Assembly (NCBI RefSeq): GCF_000314005.1
Contig: NZ_JH980292.1
Span: 668,517-732,516, forward strand
Source of the DNA: Spirulina subsalsa PCC 9445
GTDB taxonomy: Bacteria > Cyanobacteriota > Cyanobacteriia > Cyanobacteriales > Spirulinaceae
Direction of reading: 5' to 3'
DNA: 64,000 bases
Positions 8,147 through 15,687 of this stretch are shown here, piece by piece. Under the pieces are notes generated by a model. It was not told the DNA's origin. It was given only the letters and a program-made list of their open reading frames with translations, and did no database searches. How positions within the stretch are numbered: the stretch's first letter is position 1; each line of letters begins with the position of its first letter. Made by a program: the position numbers and the translations under genes.

Positions 8147-9556
8147 TTACAACTGTTTCACTTCAGACACTAACTGAGTCACCACATCTTTGGCACTGCC
8201 AAACAACATCATGGTTTTGTCCTCATAAAACAACTCATTGTCTACCCCAGCAAAACCAGCCCGCATACTGCGCTTAATCACAATAGTATGCTTGGCGTGG
8301 TCTACCTCCAAGATAGGCATTCCGTAAATAGGACTGCTGCGGTCATGACGGGCGGCTGGATTGACCACATCATTGGCGCCAATGACTAAAGCGACATCGG
8401 TTTGATCAAATTGAGGGTTGATGTCGTCCATGTCGTAGAGTTGGGGATAGGGGACATTGGCCTCCGCCAGCAAAACGTTCATATGTCCCGGCATCCGTCC
8501 GGCGACAGGGTGAATAGCATATTTCACTTCTACCCCTAAACCTTCCAATTGGTCGGCTAATTCCCGGACAGCGTGCTGCGCTTGAGCAACGGCCATCCCA
8601 TACCCCGGTACAATGACCACAGAGCGGGCATAGCCCAACATCATCGCCCCTTCTTCGGGGTCAATACTGTGGACGGTCTTCTGAGTCCCATCGCCTCCAG
8701 CACTGCTCACTTCCCCGGAATCTGAACCAAATCCGGCAAACAGGACGTTAGCCAAAGAACGGTTCATGGCTTTACACATGATATTCGTCAGAATTAAGCC
8801 AGAAGCTCCCACTAAGGCTCCGGCAATGATCAACATATTGTTATTGACCACAAATCCGGCAGCGGCCGCCGCCAGTCCAGAGTAGGAGTTTAAGAGGGAA
8901 ATGACTACGGGCATATCCCCCCCACCAATGGGGATGACGAATAACACGCCCAGAAGGAGGGAAATGGCAATCAGACCATAGAAAATGGGTAGGGTATGGG
9001 GGGCAAAGAGAAAGTAGGCGCTACCCCCTAAAAAGGCGGCGAGGATGAGGAAATTAACCACCTGTTGGAGGGGGAAGAGGACGGGAGCCCCGGGCATGAT
9101 GCCCTGAAGTTTGGCGAAGGCAATAAAACTCCCGGTGAGGGTGACTCCGCCAATCAGTACGCCCAGAATAATCGTGACGAGGGAAGTGGCCCAGAGGGGG
9201 GCGTTGCTGGTGAGGAGTCGCCAAAATTCGGCGATCGCAACCAACGCCGAAGCCCCACCACCTAAACCGTTGAAAATCCCCACCATTTGGGGCATAGCGG
9301 TCATTTCCACTTTATAGGCCGAAACTGCCCCAATCACCGACCCAATCACAATCCCAATCAGAATAATCTGATAGTTCAAGACTTGCCGTTCTAACAACGT
9401 AGCAACAACGGCTAAGAGCATCCCAATGGCGGCCAGTTGATTCCCTTGCCGCGCTGTCGCTGGGGAGCCTAAGCGTTTTAAACCCAAAATAAACAGGGAC
9501 GCGGCCACCAAATAACTCAACTGAATCCCATTGGGCAAAAATTCGCTCAGATTCAT
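8147..9556 (-). CDS. pntB: NAD(P) transhydrogenase subunit beta
   Basis: PntB carries the NADP(H)-binding domain III and half the proton channel of the energy-linked transhydrogenase. The enzyme uses the proton gradient to move hydride from NADH to NADP+. The 469-residue product starts NLSEFLPNGIQLSYL, has 8-9 membrane segments to about residue 270, and ends with the NADP domain (VPGYGMAVAQAQHAVRELAD, AIHPVAGRMPGHMNVLLAEA, DVALVIGANDVVNP). I chose the ATG at 9556, which has GGAGG eight bases upstream; a longer open frame to 9637 is only mobile-element sequence. The start overlaps the isrB stop as ATGA, which could couple their translation. Confidence 0.95.
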   Translation of the reverse strand: MNLSEFLPNGIQLSYLVAASLFILGLKRLGSPATARQGNQLAAIGMLLAVVATLLERQVLNYQIILIGIVIGSVIGAVSAYKVEMTAMPQMVGIFNGLGGGASALVAIAEFWRLLTSNAPLWATSLVTIILGVLIGGVTLTGSFIAFAKLQGIMPGAPVLFPLQQVVNFLILAAFLGGSAYFLFAPHTLPIFYGLIAISLLLGVLFVIPIGGGDMPVVISLLNSYSGLAAAAAGFVVNNNMLIIAGALVGASGLILTNIMCKAMNRSLANVLFAGFGSDSGEVSSAGGDGTQKTVHSIDPEEGAMMLGYARSVVIVPGYGMAVAQAQHAVRELADQLEGLGVEVKYAIHPVAGRMPGHMNVLLAEANVPYPQLYDMDDINPQFDQTDVALVIGANDVVNPAARHDRSSPIYGMPILEVDHAKHTIVIKRSMRAGFAGVDNELFYEDKTMMLFGSAKDVVTQLVSEVKQL

Positions 9557-10722
9557 AAAAACCTCCAAGAAACCGCATCCCCTTGTGGGTGCGGAGGGAC
9601 AGAAGTGTTTGCTGTGTGAACGATGTCCCCAAAGCAAACAATAGGTTGTCGGCTCACCACCAGTCCGTTAGCTCTAGCTAAAAGCTGAACTTTGGACGCA
9701 GTGAACTGACCAATTCGCTTCCAGTTCGCATCGCTGACAGAAACCTTTTTTTGAGTGTCGCCACTTACCCAACCAACATAAACTCGACCTGCCATTTCAG
9801 CTTTAACAACATCACCTTTTCTGACTCCATGGCGTGTTGTAGTTCCGCCGTATTTACGGCGTATACCACCTTGGGCTGGAACCATCAAATGCAGTTGCCT
9901 GCGAGAAATTGGAGGTCTACGAATCACCCTGAAAACGGATGGCGTTAGGACAACTGAACCTGTCCAAGTATGACCGCGAGTGTTGGCCGTGTGAAACTGT
10001 TCGTATTTGACCAACTCAGAGCAAGCTAAAGCCAAGCCATCAACAGCATGGCTTTCAGGGGTTTGAGCCGATTTGTCCTTTGACTTAACTAATCCTAATT
10101 GAGTTCTGAGATTGGCGGTTTTGTAGCCGAATTGTGTTTCAACCGGGGCTAATTTTGACAACCATCCCAGCATCACTTTTTGACCCACCATTACAGGAGA
10201 AAAGGATTTTGAACCATTTGCCTTCACATATTCGTAGACAATCTTACTGACTGGAAACAGACGGCATAGCTCAGTCGCTACTCGCAATTCAAGCTGTCGG
10301 TTAGCCCGGATACTGGGAGGCAACTTGTTCTGTCTGCGGTTGTTAAATCGCTTTTGACGATGGGCGCGTTTGGAGTAATCAACCTGGCGGTTAATTCTCC
10401 GTCCTCTGCGTCCGCGTCGCATCATACGGCGTTGCTCCATCCGGTCTTTGACAGTTTGAAACGGTAGAATCAGGTGAGCTAAAAACAGAGTAGCTTTCGC
10501 CGACTGTACGCCCACACCTGAATACAGCTTCCCGGGGTCAACCCCAACCGCAATAGATTGAGTATCTTCCCCAGAAGGCTGCTTAGTCAATTGGACGTAA
10601 AACACGCTCAAATCTGACCATTTGCCCACTGCCAATCCATCCCGAATCCAGCGACGGGCGCGACTTGGTTTAGTTGGCATTAACGGCTTGCCGTCAGGTG
10701 ATAGAACTGGAACTCGTAGCAT
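9553..10722 (-). CDS. isrB: IsrB-type OMEGA nuclease (HNH-less IscB relative)
   Basis: This 389-residue protein is an RNA-guided RuvC nuclease of the IscB/IsrB group, the relatives of Cas9 carried by IS200/IS605-like elements. In order: a PLMP domain (PDGKPLMPTKPSRARRWI, residues 9-26), RuvC-I (AVGVDPGKLYSGVGV, D62), an arginine-rich bridge helix with the RRXRR pattern (RRMMRRGRRGRRINR, 98-112), RuvC-II (KIVYEYVKA, E164), RuvC-III (ESHAVDGLALA, H225 and D228) and a C-terminal target-interacting region (RRPPISRRQLHLMVP.. RKYGGTTTRHG). Only about 60 residues separate RuvC-II and RuvC-III and no HNH motif is present, which marks IsrB rather than IscB. Characterised IsrB is a nickase of about 350 residues. 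All RuvC residues are intact. The ATG at 10722 has AGAGGT upstream. No tnpA is adjacent. Confidence 0.88.
   Translation of the reverse strand: MLRVPVLSPDGKPLMPTKPSRARRWIRDGLAVGKWSDLSVFYVQLTKQPSGEDTQSIAVGVDPGKLYSGVGVQSAKATLFLAHLILPFQTVKDRMEQRRMMRRGRRGRRINRQVDYSKRAHRQKRFNNRRQNKLPPSIRANRQLELRVATELCRLFPVSKIVYEYVKANGSKSFSPVMVGQKVMLGWLSKLAPVETQFGYKTANLRTQLGLVKSKDKSAQTPESHAVDGLALACSELVKYEQFHTANTRGHTWTGSVVLTPSVFRVIRRPPISRRQLHLMVPAQGGIRRKYGGTTTRHGVRKGDVVKAEMAGRVYVGWVSGDTQKKVSVSDANWKRIGQFTASKVQLLARANGLVVSRQPIVCFGDIVHTANTSVPPHPQGDAVSWRFL
9573..9594 (-). repeat. Right-end palindrome of the IsrB element
   Basis: On the plus strand CCGCA (9573-9577) pairs with TGCGG (9590-9594), and CCC with GGG (9587-9589), around CTTGT. 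The hairpin also codes for the last residues of IsrB (PPHPQGDAV) and lies only 17 bases upstream of the pntB start codon, next to the pntB ribosome-binding site. RNA folding here could influence pntB translation. Confidence 0.68.
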
Positions 10723-10936
10723 TGTGATAAACCTCTTTCGAGTTTTGAGTCTCTTCGCCCACCGAACTCAACATGGCTTGGCTTTCCCAACGTCTCTAGC
10801 TAGGAGACTTGCAGATAAATCCGGTCTAGAGAAGCAACCGGAAGTGCGTAGCAGAGTTCGGCTCAATGGGCTAGTCAATTCTTAGTTGGAACCTAGCTAT
10901 TCCAAGCCCCATCCCCTTGTGGGTGGGGTAATTGAC
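10723..10936 (-). ncRNA. Putative omegaRNA scaffold upstream of isrB
   Basis: IscB and IsrB use an omegaRNA encoded just 5' of their gene. The 214 bases here have no reading frame of their own and show strong pairing. GCCCA plus CCGAACTC (10757-10769, plus strand) pair perfectly with GAGTTCGG and TGGGC (10854-10861 and 10867-10871), a 13-bp stem with a one-sided CTCAA bulge. It encloses two hairpins, GTCTC/GAGAC (10792-10808) and CCGGT/ACCGG (10821-10841). A terminal hairpin at 10907-10928 marks the guide side. If the family rule holds, the guide is read from outside the element, in the 3' end of pntAB. The length and 5' end are inferred. Confidence 0.6.
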
Positions 10937-11229
10937 GCTTTAGCCTCCTTTTTTTTAAACATGAGCAACATCCGGTCTGTGACCAGAAACCCCCCCACTA
11001 CGTTAATGGTGGCGAGAATAACGGCGATAAAGCCCAAAATGACGGTTAAGTTCCAATCCTTCGCCCCAGAGACTAAAATCGCCCCTAATACGGCAATCCC
11101 AGAGATGGCATTCGCCCCAGACATCAGGGGCGTGTGTAGGGTGGGGGGGACTTTGTTAATCACCTCAAAGCCCACAAAGGAGGCCAAGACAAAAACAAAC
11201 AAACAAGTAATTAAGGTTGCTGTGGTCAT
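10897..11229 (-). CDS. pntAB: NAD(P) transhydrogenase subunit alpha part 2 (membrane domain)
   Basis: This small subunit supplies the N-terminal part of the membrane domain in three-gene transhydrogenases. The 110-residue product has three or four membrane segments (LITCLFVFVLASFVGFEVI; NAISGIAVLGAILVSG; LTVILGFIAVILATINVVGG) and the conserved PPTLHTPLMSGANAISG. It starts at the ATG at 11229, 27 bases after the pntAA stop codon. Its normal basic tail (LLMFKKKEAKA) is followed by about a dozen extra residues (SITPPTRGWGLE) read from the left end of the IsrB element, which also provides the stop codon. The tail faces a membrane surface and the change is probably tolerated. Confidence 0.92.
   Translation of the reverse strand: MTTATLITCLFVFVLASFVGFEVINKVPPTLHTPLMSGANAISGIAVLGAILVSGAKDWNLTVILGFIAVILATINVVGGFLVTDRMLLMFKKKEAKASITPPTRGWGLE
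10907..10936 (-). repeat. Left-end palindrome of the IsrB element
   Basis: CCCCA (10907-10911) pairs with TGGGG (10924-10928), with an inner CCC/GGG stem, followed on the plus strand by TAATTGAC. It matches the right-end motif of the TnpB remnant (795-827) in sequence and spacing. On the minus strand it reads GTCAATTACCCCACCC, the likely boundary between guide and scaffold of the omegaRNA. Confidence 0.7.
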
Positions 11230-11256
11230 AGTTTTGACGAAATAACAAATCAAGGC

Positions 11257-12408
11257 TTAAACGGGGACACTTTCAAGACCCAAGGCGGCTTTCACTCGTT
11301 CATTGCGCAATTCTCCGCCGTGGGTGACACAGGTTTCATCCACAATGTCATCGCCAAAATCAAGGTTTAGGCTACCGTCCTCTTGAATGAGGTATTGCAG
11401 CAGGGTAGCGATGTTTTTTGAGTACATTTCGCTGGCATGGACAGGCATAGAGGAGGGCAAGTTAACCGGCCCCATCACCGTCACGCCGTTGTACTGTACA
11501 TTTTTCCCCGCTTCACTGACGGCACAGTTGCCCCCTTGTTCGGCGGCCATATCTACAACGACGGTGCCAGGTTTCATGGCGGCTACCATTTCCTCCGTGA
11601 CTAAGCGGGGGGCTTTTTTCCCCGGCACTTGGGCGGTGGTAATCACCACATCAGCGCTGGCGACGTGCTGGGCAATGACGGCCTGGGTGCGTTGTTTGGA
11701 CTCTTCGGAGATTTCTTTGGCGTAGCCCCCTTTGGCGGTGGTTTCTTCTTCTAGTTCCACCTCGACGAATTTCGCCCCTAAGCTTTGGACTTCTTCCTTG
11801 ACGGCGGGACGAATATCAAAGGCTTCCACTACAGCGCCCAAACGCCGGGCCGTTGCGATCGCCTGAAGTCCGGCCACCCCCGCACCAATGACAAACACTT
11901 TGGCCGGGCGAATGGTTCCGGCGGCCGTGGTCAACATGGGGAAGAATTTGGGCAAGGTAGCAGCCGCAATCAAAACGGCTTTATACCCCGCTACCCCCGC
12001 TTGGGAGGAGAGCGCATCCATACTTTGAGCGCGACTGGTGCGGGGAATGAGTTCCATACTAAAGGCGGTGATTTTCCGCTCGGCCAGCTTTTGGGCGGTT
12101 TCCGGTTGTCCCAAGGGGTTGAGGAAACTAATCAGGGCGGCTCCTTCGTGGAGTTGCTCTAGTTCGTAGTCCTTGGGGGGGGCAACTTTGACGATCAGAT
12201 CCGCTTCTCGCCACAGTTGCCCTTTATCGCCTATAATCTGCGCTCCGGCTTGGCTGTAGTCTTCATCGCTAAAAAAAGAGCCTGTTCCTGCTCCGGTTTC
12301 TACATAGATTTCCCAGCCTTTTTTGGTCAGACGGGACACCATATCAGGGATTAGGGCAACGCGGCGTTCTCCTCCTTCTAAATCTTCTCGGGCGATCGCA
12401 ATTCTCAT
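11257..12408 (-). CDS. pntAA: NAD(P) transhydrogenase subunit alpha part 1 (NAD domain)
   Basis: The 383-residue soluble subunit binds NAD(H) and pairs with PntAB and PntB. It has the alanine-dehydrogenase-like N-terminus (MRIAIAREDLEGGERRVALIP), the conserved ELIPRTSRAQSMDALSSQA block, and the Rossmann fold VFVIGAGVAGLQAIATARRLGA with an acidic residue closing the second strand (EAFDIRP). The mobile loop region (VMGPVNLPSSMPVHASEMYSKN) is also present. The ATG at 12408 has AGGAGGTTTAC upstream. It is the first gene of the pnt operon (minus strand). Confidence 0.96.
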   Translation of the reverse strand: MRIAIAREDLEGGERRVALIPDMVSRLTKKGWEIYVETGAGTGSFFSDEDYSQAGAQIIGDKGQLWREADLIVKVAPPKDYELEQLHEGAALISFLNPLGQPETAQKLAERKITAFSMELIPRTSRAQSMDALSSQAGVAGYKAVLIAAATLPKFFPMLTTAAGTIRPAKVFVIGAGVAGLQAIATARRLGAVVEAFDIRPAVKEEVQSLGAKFVEVELEEETTAKGGYAKEISEESKQRTQAVIAQHVASADVVITTAQVPGKKAPRLVTEEMVAAMKPGTVVVDMAAEQGGNCAVSEAGKNVQYNGVTVMGPVNLPSSMPVHASEMYSKNIATLLQYLIQEDGSLNLDFGDDIVDETCVTHGGELRNERVKAALGLESVPV

Positions 12409-12696
12409 GTAAACCTCCTTTCAATACTCCTGCTCAACCGTTCACGGCAGATGATCCTAATGCCGTGCATCGCAAGACTTCTGAGGGTGTTCTCATCGGC
12501 TTGGGCATAGACACAACAATGCACTTCTACTCTGAATCCTAGTGGTGATCTCCAGAGCAGAAGCCTGATCTTTAGCTTGTTTTATGGATTGCGAGACAAA
12601 AAGCAAAGTTTCAACTCGCTGCAATCGTCAACTCTTCGGGGATTGGGGGGTGGGCTATGCGTAAGTATTTCTGCTCACCCCCCACCCTACCCCAAA
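12409..12696. other. Intergenic region between pntAA and the CBCR kinase gene
   Basis: About 290 bases with no credible gene. Near 12635-12705 a G-rich run (TTGGGGGGTGGG) can pair with CACCCCCCACCC and CTACCCCAAA downstream, which forms a hairpin just past the kinase stop codon on the minus strand and could act as a transcript end. The pnt promoter should lie in the rest, but I see no clear -10/-35 pair. Confidence 0.4.
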
Positions 12697-15348
12697 CTAT
12701 CCGGGCTGTCCAGAAAACAGAATCGGCAAATACATCACAAACTCTGTTGTTTCTCCGGGTTCAGAATAACAAAAGATTTGCCCTTGATGTTTCTCGACAA
12801 TCGTTTGATAGCTCATCGCGAGTCCTAAACCTGTTCCTTCGCCAATGGGTTTAGTCGTAAAAAACGGATCAAAGATTTGGGAAACAATGCCGGGCGGAAT
12901 GCCAATGCCATTATCCTTAATTCGGATACAAATTTGAGGATTTTCTGCATTCCCTTCATTTTCCAAGCTAGTGTTTAAAACAATAGTCGGAACAAAAGTA
13001 TTTGATGATTTTAGCTTTTCCTCTAAAGCATCAATGGAATTATCCAGTAAGTTCAAAAAGACCTGATTAAGCAAGCCGGGATAACATTCAATTTTAGGCA
13101 AGTTCCCATAATTTTTTTCAATTTTGATGGAAATTTTCTGATTATTAATCCGACTTTTGAGCATCATTAAGGTACTTTCTAAGCCTTCATGAATATCTAC
13201 ATCCTTACGCTCGGCTTCATCTAAACGGGAAAAATTGCGTAAGGAGATGATAATATTGCGGATCCGTTCTACTCCGGCTTGCATGGACTGGAGAAGTTTA
13301 GGAAAATCTTCCTCAATAAATTCATAATCAATGTCTTCATAACAGGCTTGAATGTCTGGGGAGGGATTTTGGTAGTCTTTCCGGTACTGATCAATCAGTT
13401 TAAATAAATCCTCCACATATTCCGCGCTGTGGGTGATATTGCCTGCAATAAAGGCTGTGGGATTATTAATTTCATGGGCAATGCCTGCTACTAATTGCCC
13501 CAAACTCGACATTTTTTCCGTTTGAATCAGTTGGGTTTGGGTATACTGGAGATCCCGGAGTGCCTCGCTCAGTTGTTCCGTTTGGGCTTTCAGTTGAGCT
13601 TCGGATTGGCGTAGGGCTTCTTCTGTACGCGATCGCTCTTCTAACTCATTTTCCAGTTGAGCAAACAGCGCCGCCTGACGAATGGCGATCGCCAATTGTA
13701 TCGCCAGAGGTTTCAACAGTTCCGTTTCCCAATGTTGCCACTGTCGAGGCGCTCGGCAATGATGGAGAATCAGTAATCCCCAAAGTTTATCCCCATGTGC
13801 CACAGGCAGCACTAAATTAGCTTTGACTTGTAAGCTTTCTAACAGCGCTTGATGGCATGGATCTAAATTTTCCGCCCCTACATTAGGAATAGCCCGAATA
13901 CGCCCCTTTTGATAGTCTGGAACATAAGACGATAGAAAGCAATCATCTTGAATATTCATCCCTAAAACCGATTCCCACCCACTGCCCACCGACTCAACAA
14001 CAACATCCCCACTCCAATCCTCATTAAAATGGTAGAGCAACACCCGATCCGTATCCAAAACTTGGCGGATTTCCTCAACAGCTGTTTGTAGTACCTCTTC
14101 AATGTCTAACGACTCCCGAATCCGATGAGCCATTTCACTAACTAATTTTTGTTGAGTCGCCAGGGCAATCAATTCCCGTTGAATAGACTTTTGATGGGTA
14201 ATATCTTGAGTGGTGGTCATTCCCCCGGAAATTTCTCCGTTCTCATCCCGCACTGGCACAACATGGATGAGAAAATCATGGTCTTCATAGCGATACTCCA
14301 CAACGGTAGATTCCCCCGTCAGAGCGCGTTGATAGGATCCCATAAAGGTCTTACTCACTATCGGGGGAAAGGCTTCCTGTAAGGTTTTCCCTTCGATTTG
14401 CTCTTTGGAAAGTCCGACGTTTTCCAGCCCTTTTCCTTCGGCTAAAATGTAACGATAGTTTTGGTCAAAGAGCATCACAGACCCGTTCGGGATATTTTCG
14501 GCGAGAATGCGATAGAGTTCGTCTTTTTTCCGGAGTTCGGCTTGAGCTTGTTTGCGATCGCGAATATCCCGCGTAAAAGCGCAATTATAAGCCTTTCCAT
14601 TCAATTCAACATAATTAACCGTGATTTCCACCGGAATTTTCTCCCCATTGCGCGCTTGATTAATCGCCTCAAAGGTGAAAGAGCCCTCAATTTCAATCAT
14701 TTGCCAATGATTCACCCAGTCTTGCTGTGAAAAACCCGGCGCTATATCGGGAATTGTCTTGCTACACAGTTCCTCCACAGAATACCCCAACAAATCACAG
14801 GCGGCTTGGTTAGCATAGATAATCATGCCCTCTGGATCAATGAAAAATACCGCATCACCTGCTCGTTCCACGGAAAACTGCATCAAGTGACTCAATTCAG
14901 CATTAATCATGGGATCTGGGGGATTAATCATCTGATAGGTACTCATCAGATGAGTCACTTCCCCCCCTTCATTACAGAGGGGAACCAAGCGAATCCCCTG
15001 CCATTGAGGGGCTTGGAGTTGATCAAAGATGGGTAAAGTTAAATACTGCTCCGTGCGCGTGGTGATGGCAATATGCAGCGCATTCCAGAGGATTTGCTGA
15101 TTCCGAATCGGAAAGGATTGTCCGAGTAAATCCTCTTTTGAGCGACCTATTATTTGGGCGAAAGCTTGATTACACTCAACTATAATCAGTTCAGTGGCTT
15201 GAACTGAGCAAATCACAACTCCTTGATCTGTCAAATTCAATAAATCGCGACAAATCCATTGCATTTGAAGATGAGATAAGGGCTGAACAGTAGAAGACGT
15301 TACAACCGAGTTTGAAGAGTCCATTTTGGGTTGAAAGTGAAGTGTCAT
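12697..15348 (-). CDS. PAS/GAF sensor histidine kinase with a DXCF-type cyanobacteriochrome GAF
   Basis: The 883-residue cytoplasmic kinase contains three PAS domains (about residues 35-140, 150-265 and 275-390), one GAF domain (about 410-560), a coiled coil (565-610) and a kinase core. The kinase core has an H-box [17 protein letters not shown] (H625) and an HATPase with DNGIGIPPG and [11 protein letters not shown]. The GAF domain has the two cysteines of DXCF cyanobacteriochromes: D468-D-C470-F and C498-H499. They are 28 residues apart, the same spacing as in TePixJ (C494 and C522), and sit in the usual surroundings ([35 protein letters not shown]). It may therefore bind a bilin and sense light. 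No response regulator is adjacent. Confidence 0.85.
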   Translation of the reverse strand: MTLHFQPKMDSSNSVVTSSTVQPLSHLQMQWICRDLLNLTDQGVVICSVQATELIIVECNQAFAQIIGRSKEDLLGQSFPIRNQQILWNALHIAITTRTEQYLTLPIFDQLQAPQWQGIRLVPLCNEGGEVTHLMSTYQMINPPDPMINAELSHLMQFSVERAGDAVFFIDPEGMIIYANQAACDLLGYSVEELCSKTIPDIAPGFSQQDWVNHWQMIEIEGSFTFEAINQARNGEKIPVEITVNYVELNGKAYNCAFTRDIRDRKQAQAELRKKDELYRILAENIPNGSVMLFDQNYRYILAEGKGLENVGLSKEQIEGKTLQEAFPPIVSKTFMGSYQRALTGESTVVEYRYEDHDFLIHVVPVRDENGEISGGMTTTQDITHQKSIQRELIALATQQKLVSEMAHRIRESLDIEEVLQTAVEEIRQVLDTDRVLLYHFNEDWSGDVVVESVGSGWESVLGMNIQDDCFLSSYVPDYQKGRIRAIPNVGAENLDPCHQALLESLQVKANLVLPVAHGDKLWGLLILHHCRAPRQWQHWETELLKPLAIQLAIAIRQAALFAQLENELEERSRTEEALRQSEAQLKAQTEQLSEALRDLQYTQTQLIQTEKMSSLGQLVAGIAHEINNPTAFIAGNITHSAEYVEDLFKLIDQYRKDYQNPSPDIQACYEDIDYEFIEEDFPKLLQSMQAGVERIRNIIISLRNFSRLDEAERKDVDIHEGLESTLMMLKSRINNQKISIKIEKNYGNLPKIECYPGLLNQVFLNLLDNSIDALEEKLKSSNTFVPTIVLNTSLENEGNAENPQICIRIKDNGIGIPPGIVSQIFDPFFTTKPIGEGTGLGLAMSYQTIVEKHQGQIFCYSEPGETTEFVMYLPILFSGQPG

Positions 15349-15581
15349 GGGAGAGTGTGAAGAAAGACTGGGATCAGGTTATCACTGGGTTCAGGGACAT
15401 TGTTTTAAGATGATTTTTAAGTAAAAATACTGAGCTATATCCTCGAATCCATATCCGCGCTGAGGCCATTCTAGCAACAATATTAAGAAAAAATAAAAGA
15501 TTCTGAAAAAAATATGACGGCTTGTTATAGGGAGCAGGGGAGAATTGATAATTATTGCCTATCACCTATTCCCGATTCCCT

Positions 15582-15602
15582 AGGGCGCAAGCATTGCGCC
15601 CC
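15582..15602. repeat. Dispersed palindrome AGGGCGCAAGCATTGCGCCCC
   Basis: A short inverted repeat, GGGCGCAA paired with TTGCGCCC around GC and CA, next to tandem repeats. Two more copies in the opposite orientation lie at 58891-58912 and 58993-59014, each also beside heptamer repeats. It is therefore a small mobile or amplified unit of this genome that tends to occur with the tandem arrays. Confidence 0.7.
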
Positions 15603-15673
15603 GACACCGACACCCGACACCGACACCCGACACCGACACCCGACACCGACACCCGACACCGACACCCGACACC
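15602..15673. repeat. 13-bp tandem repeat array (CGACACCGACACC)
   Basis: Five direct copies of a 13-base unit run from 15602 to 15666, followed by a partial copy. Each unit can be read as a heptamer plus a hexamer, related to the CCCGACT heptamers at 54654 and 58809. The array lies between the kinase gene and radA, 15 bases past the radA stop codon. Translation in any frame gives only artefactual TPDTDTRH-type repeats. Confidence 0.85.
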
Positions 15674-15687
15674 CGATTCCCCACTCC

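Larger units (their letters stand above)
9573..10936 (-). mobile_element. IsrB-carrying IS200/IS605-like (ISC) element
   Basis: About 1.36 kb between pntAB and pntB, bounded by two related hairpins: CCGCA..TGCGG with inner CCC/GGG (9573-9594) and CCCCA..TGGGG with inner CCC/GGG (10907-10928), both with a CTTGT-type loop. It holds only isrB and a non-coding left region. There is no TnpA transposase, so mobility would need one supplied in trans. Exact cut sites cannot be fixed without an empty-site relative. The flanking pnt genes are otherwise continuous, which is consistent with a precise insertion. Confidence 0.75.

Noticed and set aside
9557-9637. 27-residue N-terminal extension of pntB
   Set aside because: The extension is read from the right end of the IsrB element; the ATG at 9556 has a good ribosome-binding site and the normal PntB start.
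9553-10722. TnpB or HNH-containing IscB as the identity of the nuclease
   Set aside because: TnpB has a zinc ribbon and no PLMP domain or RRXRR bridge; IscB has an HNH domain between RuvC-II and RuvC-III, which is absent here.
15602-15673. CRISPR-like array
   Set aside because: The repeats are 13 bp with no spacers and no cas genes nearby, so they are simple tandem repeats.
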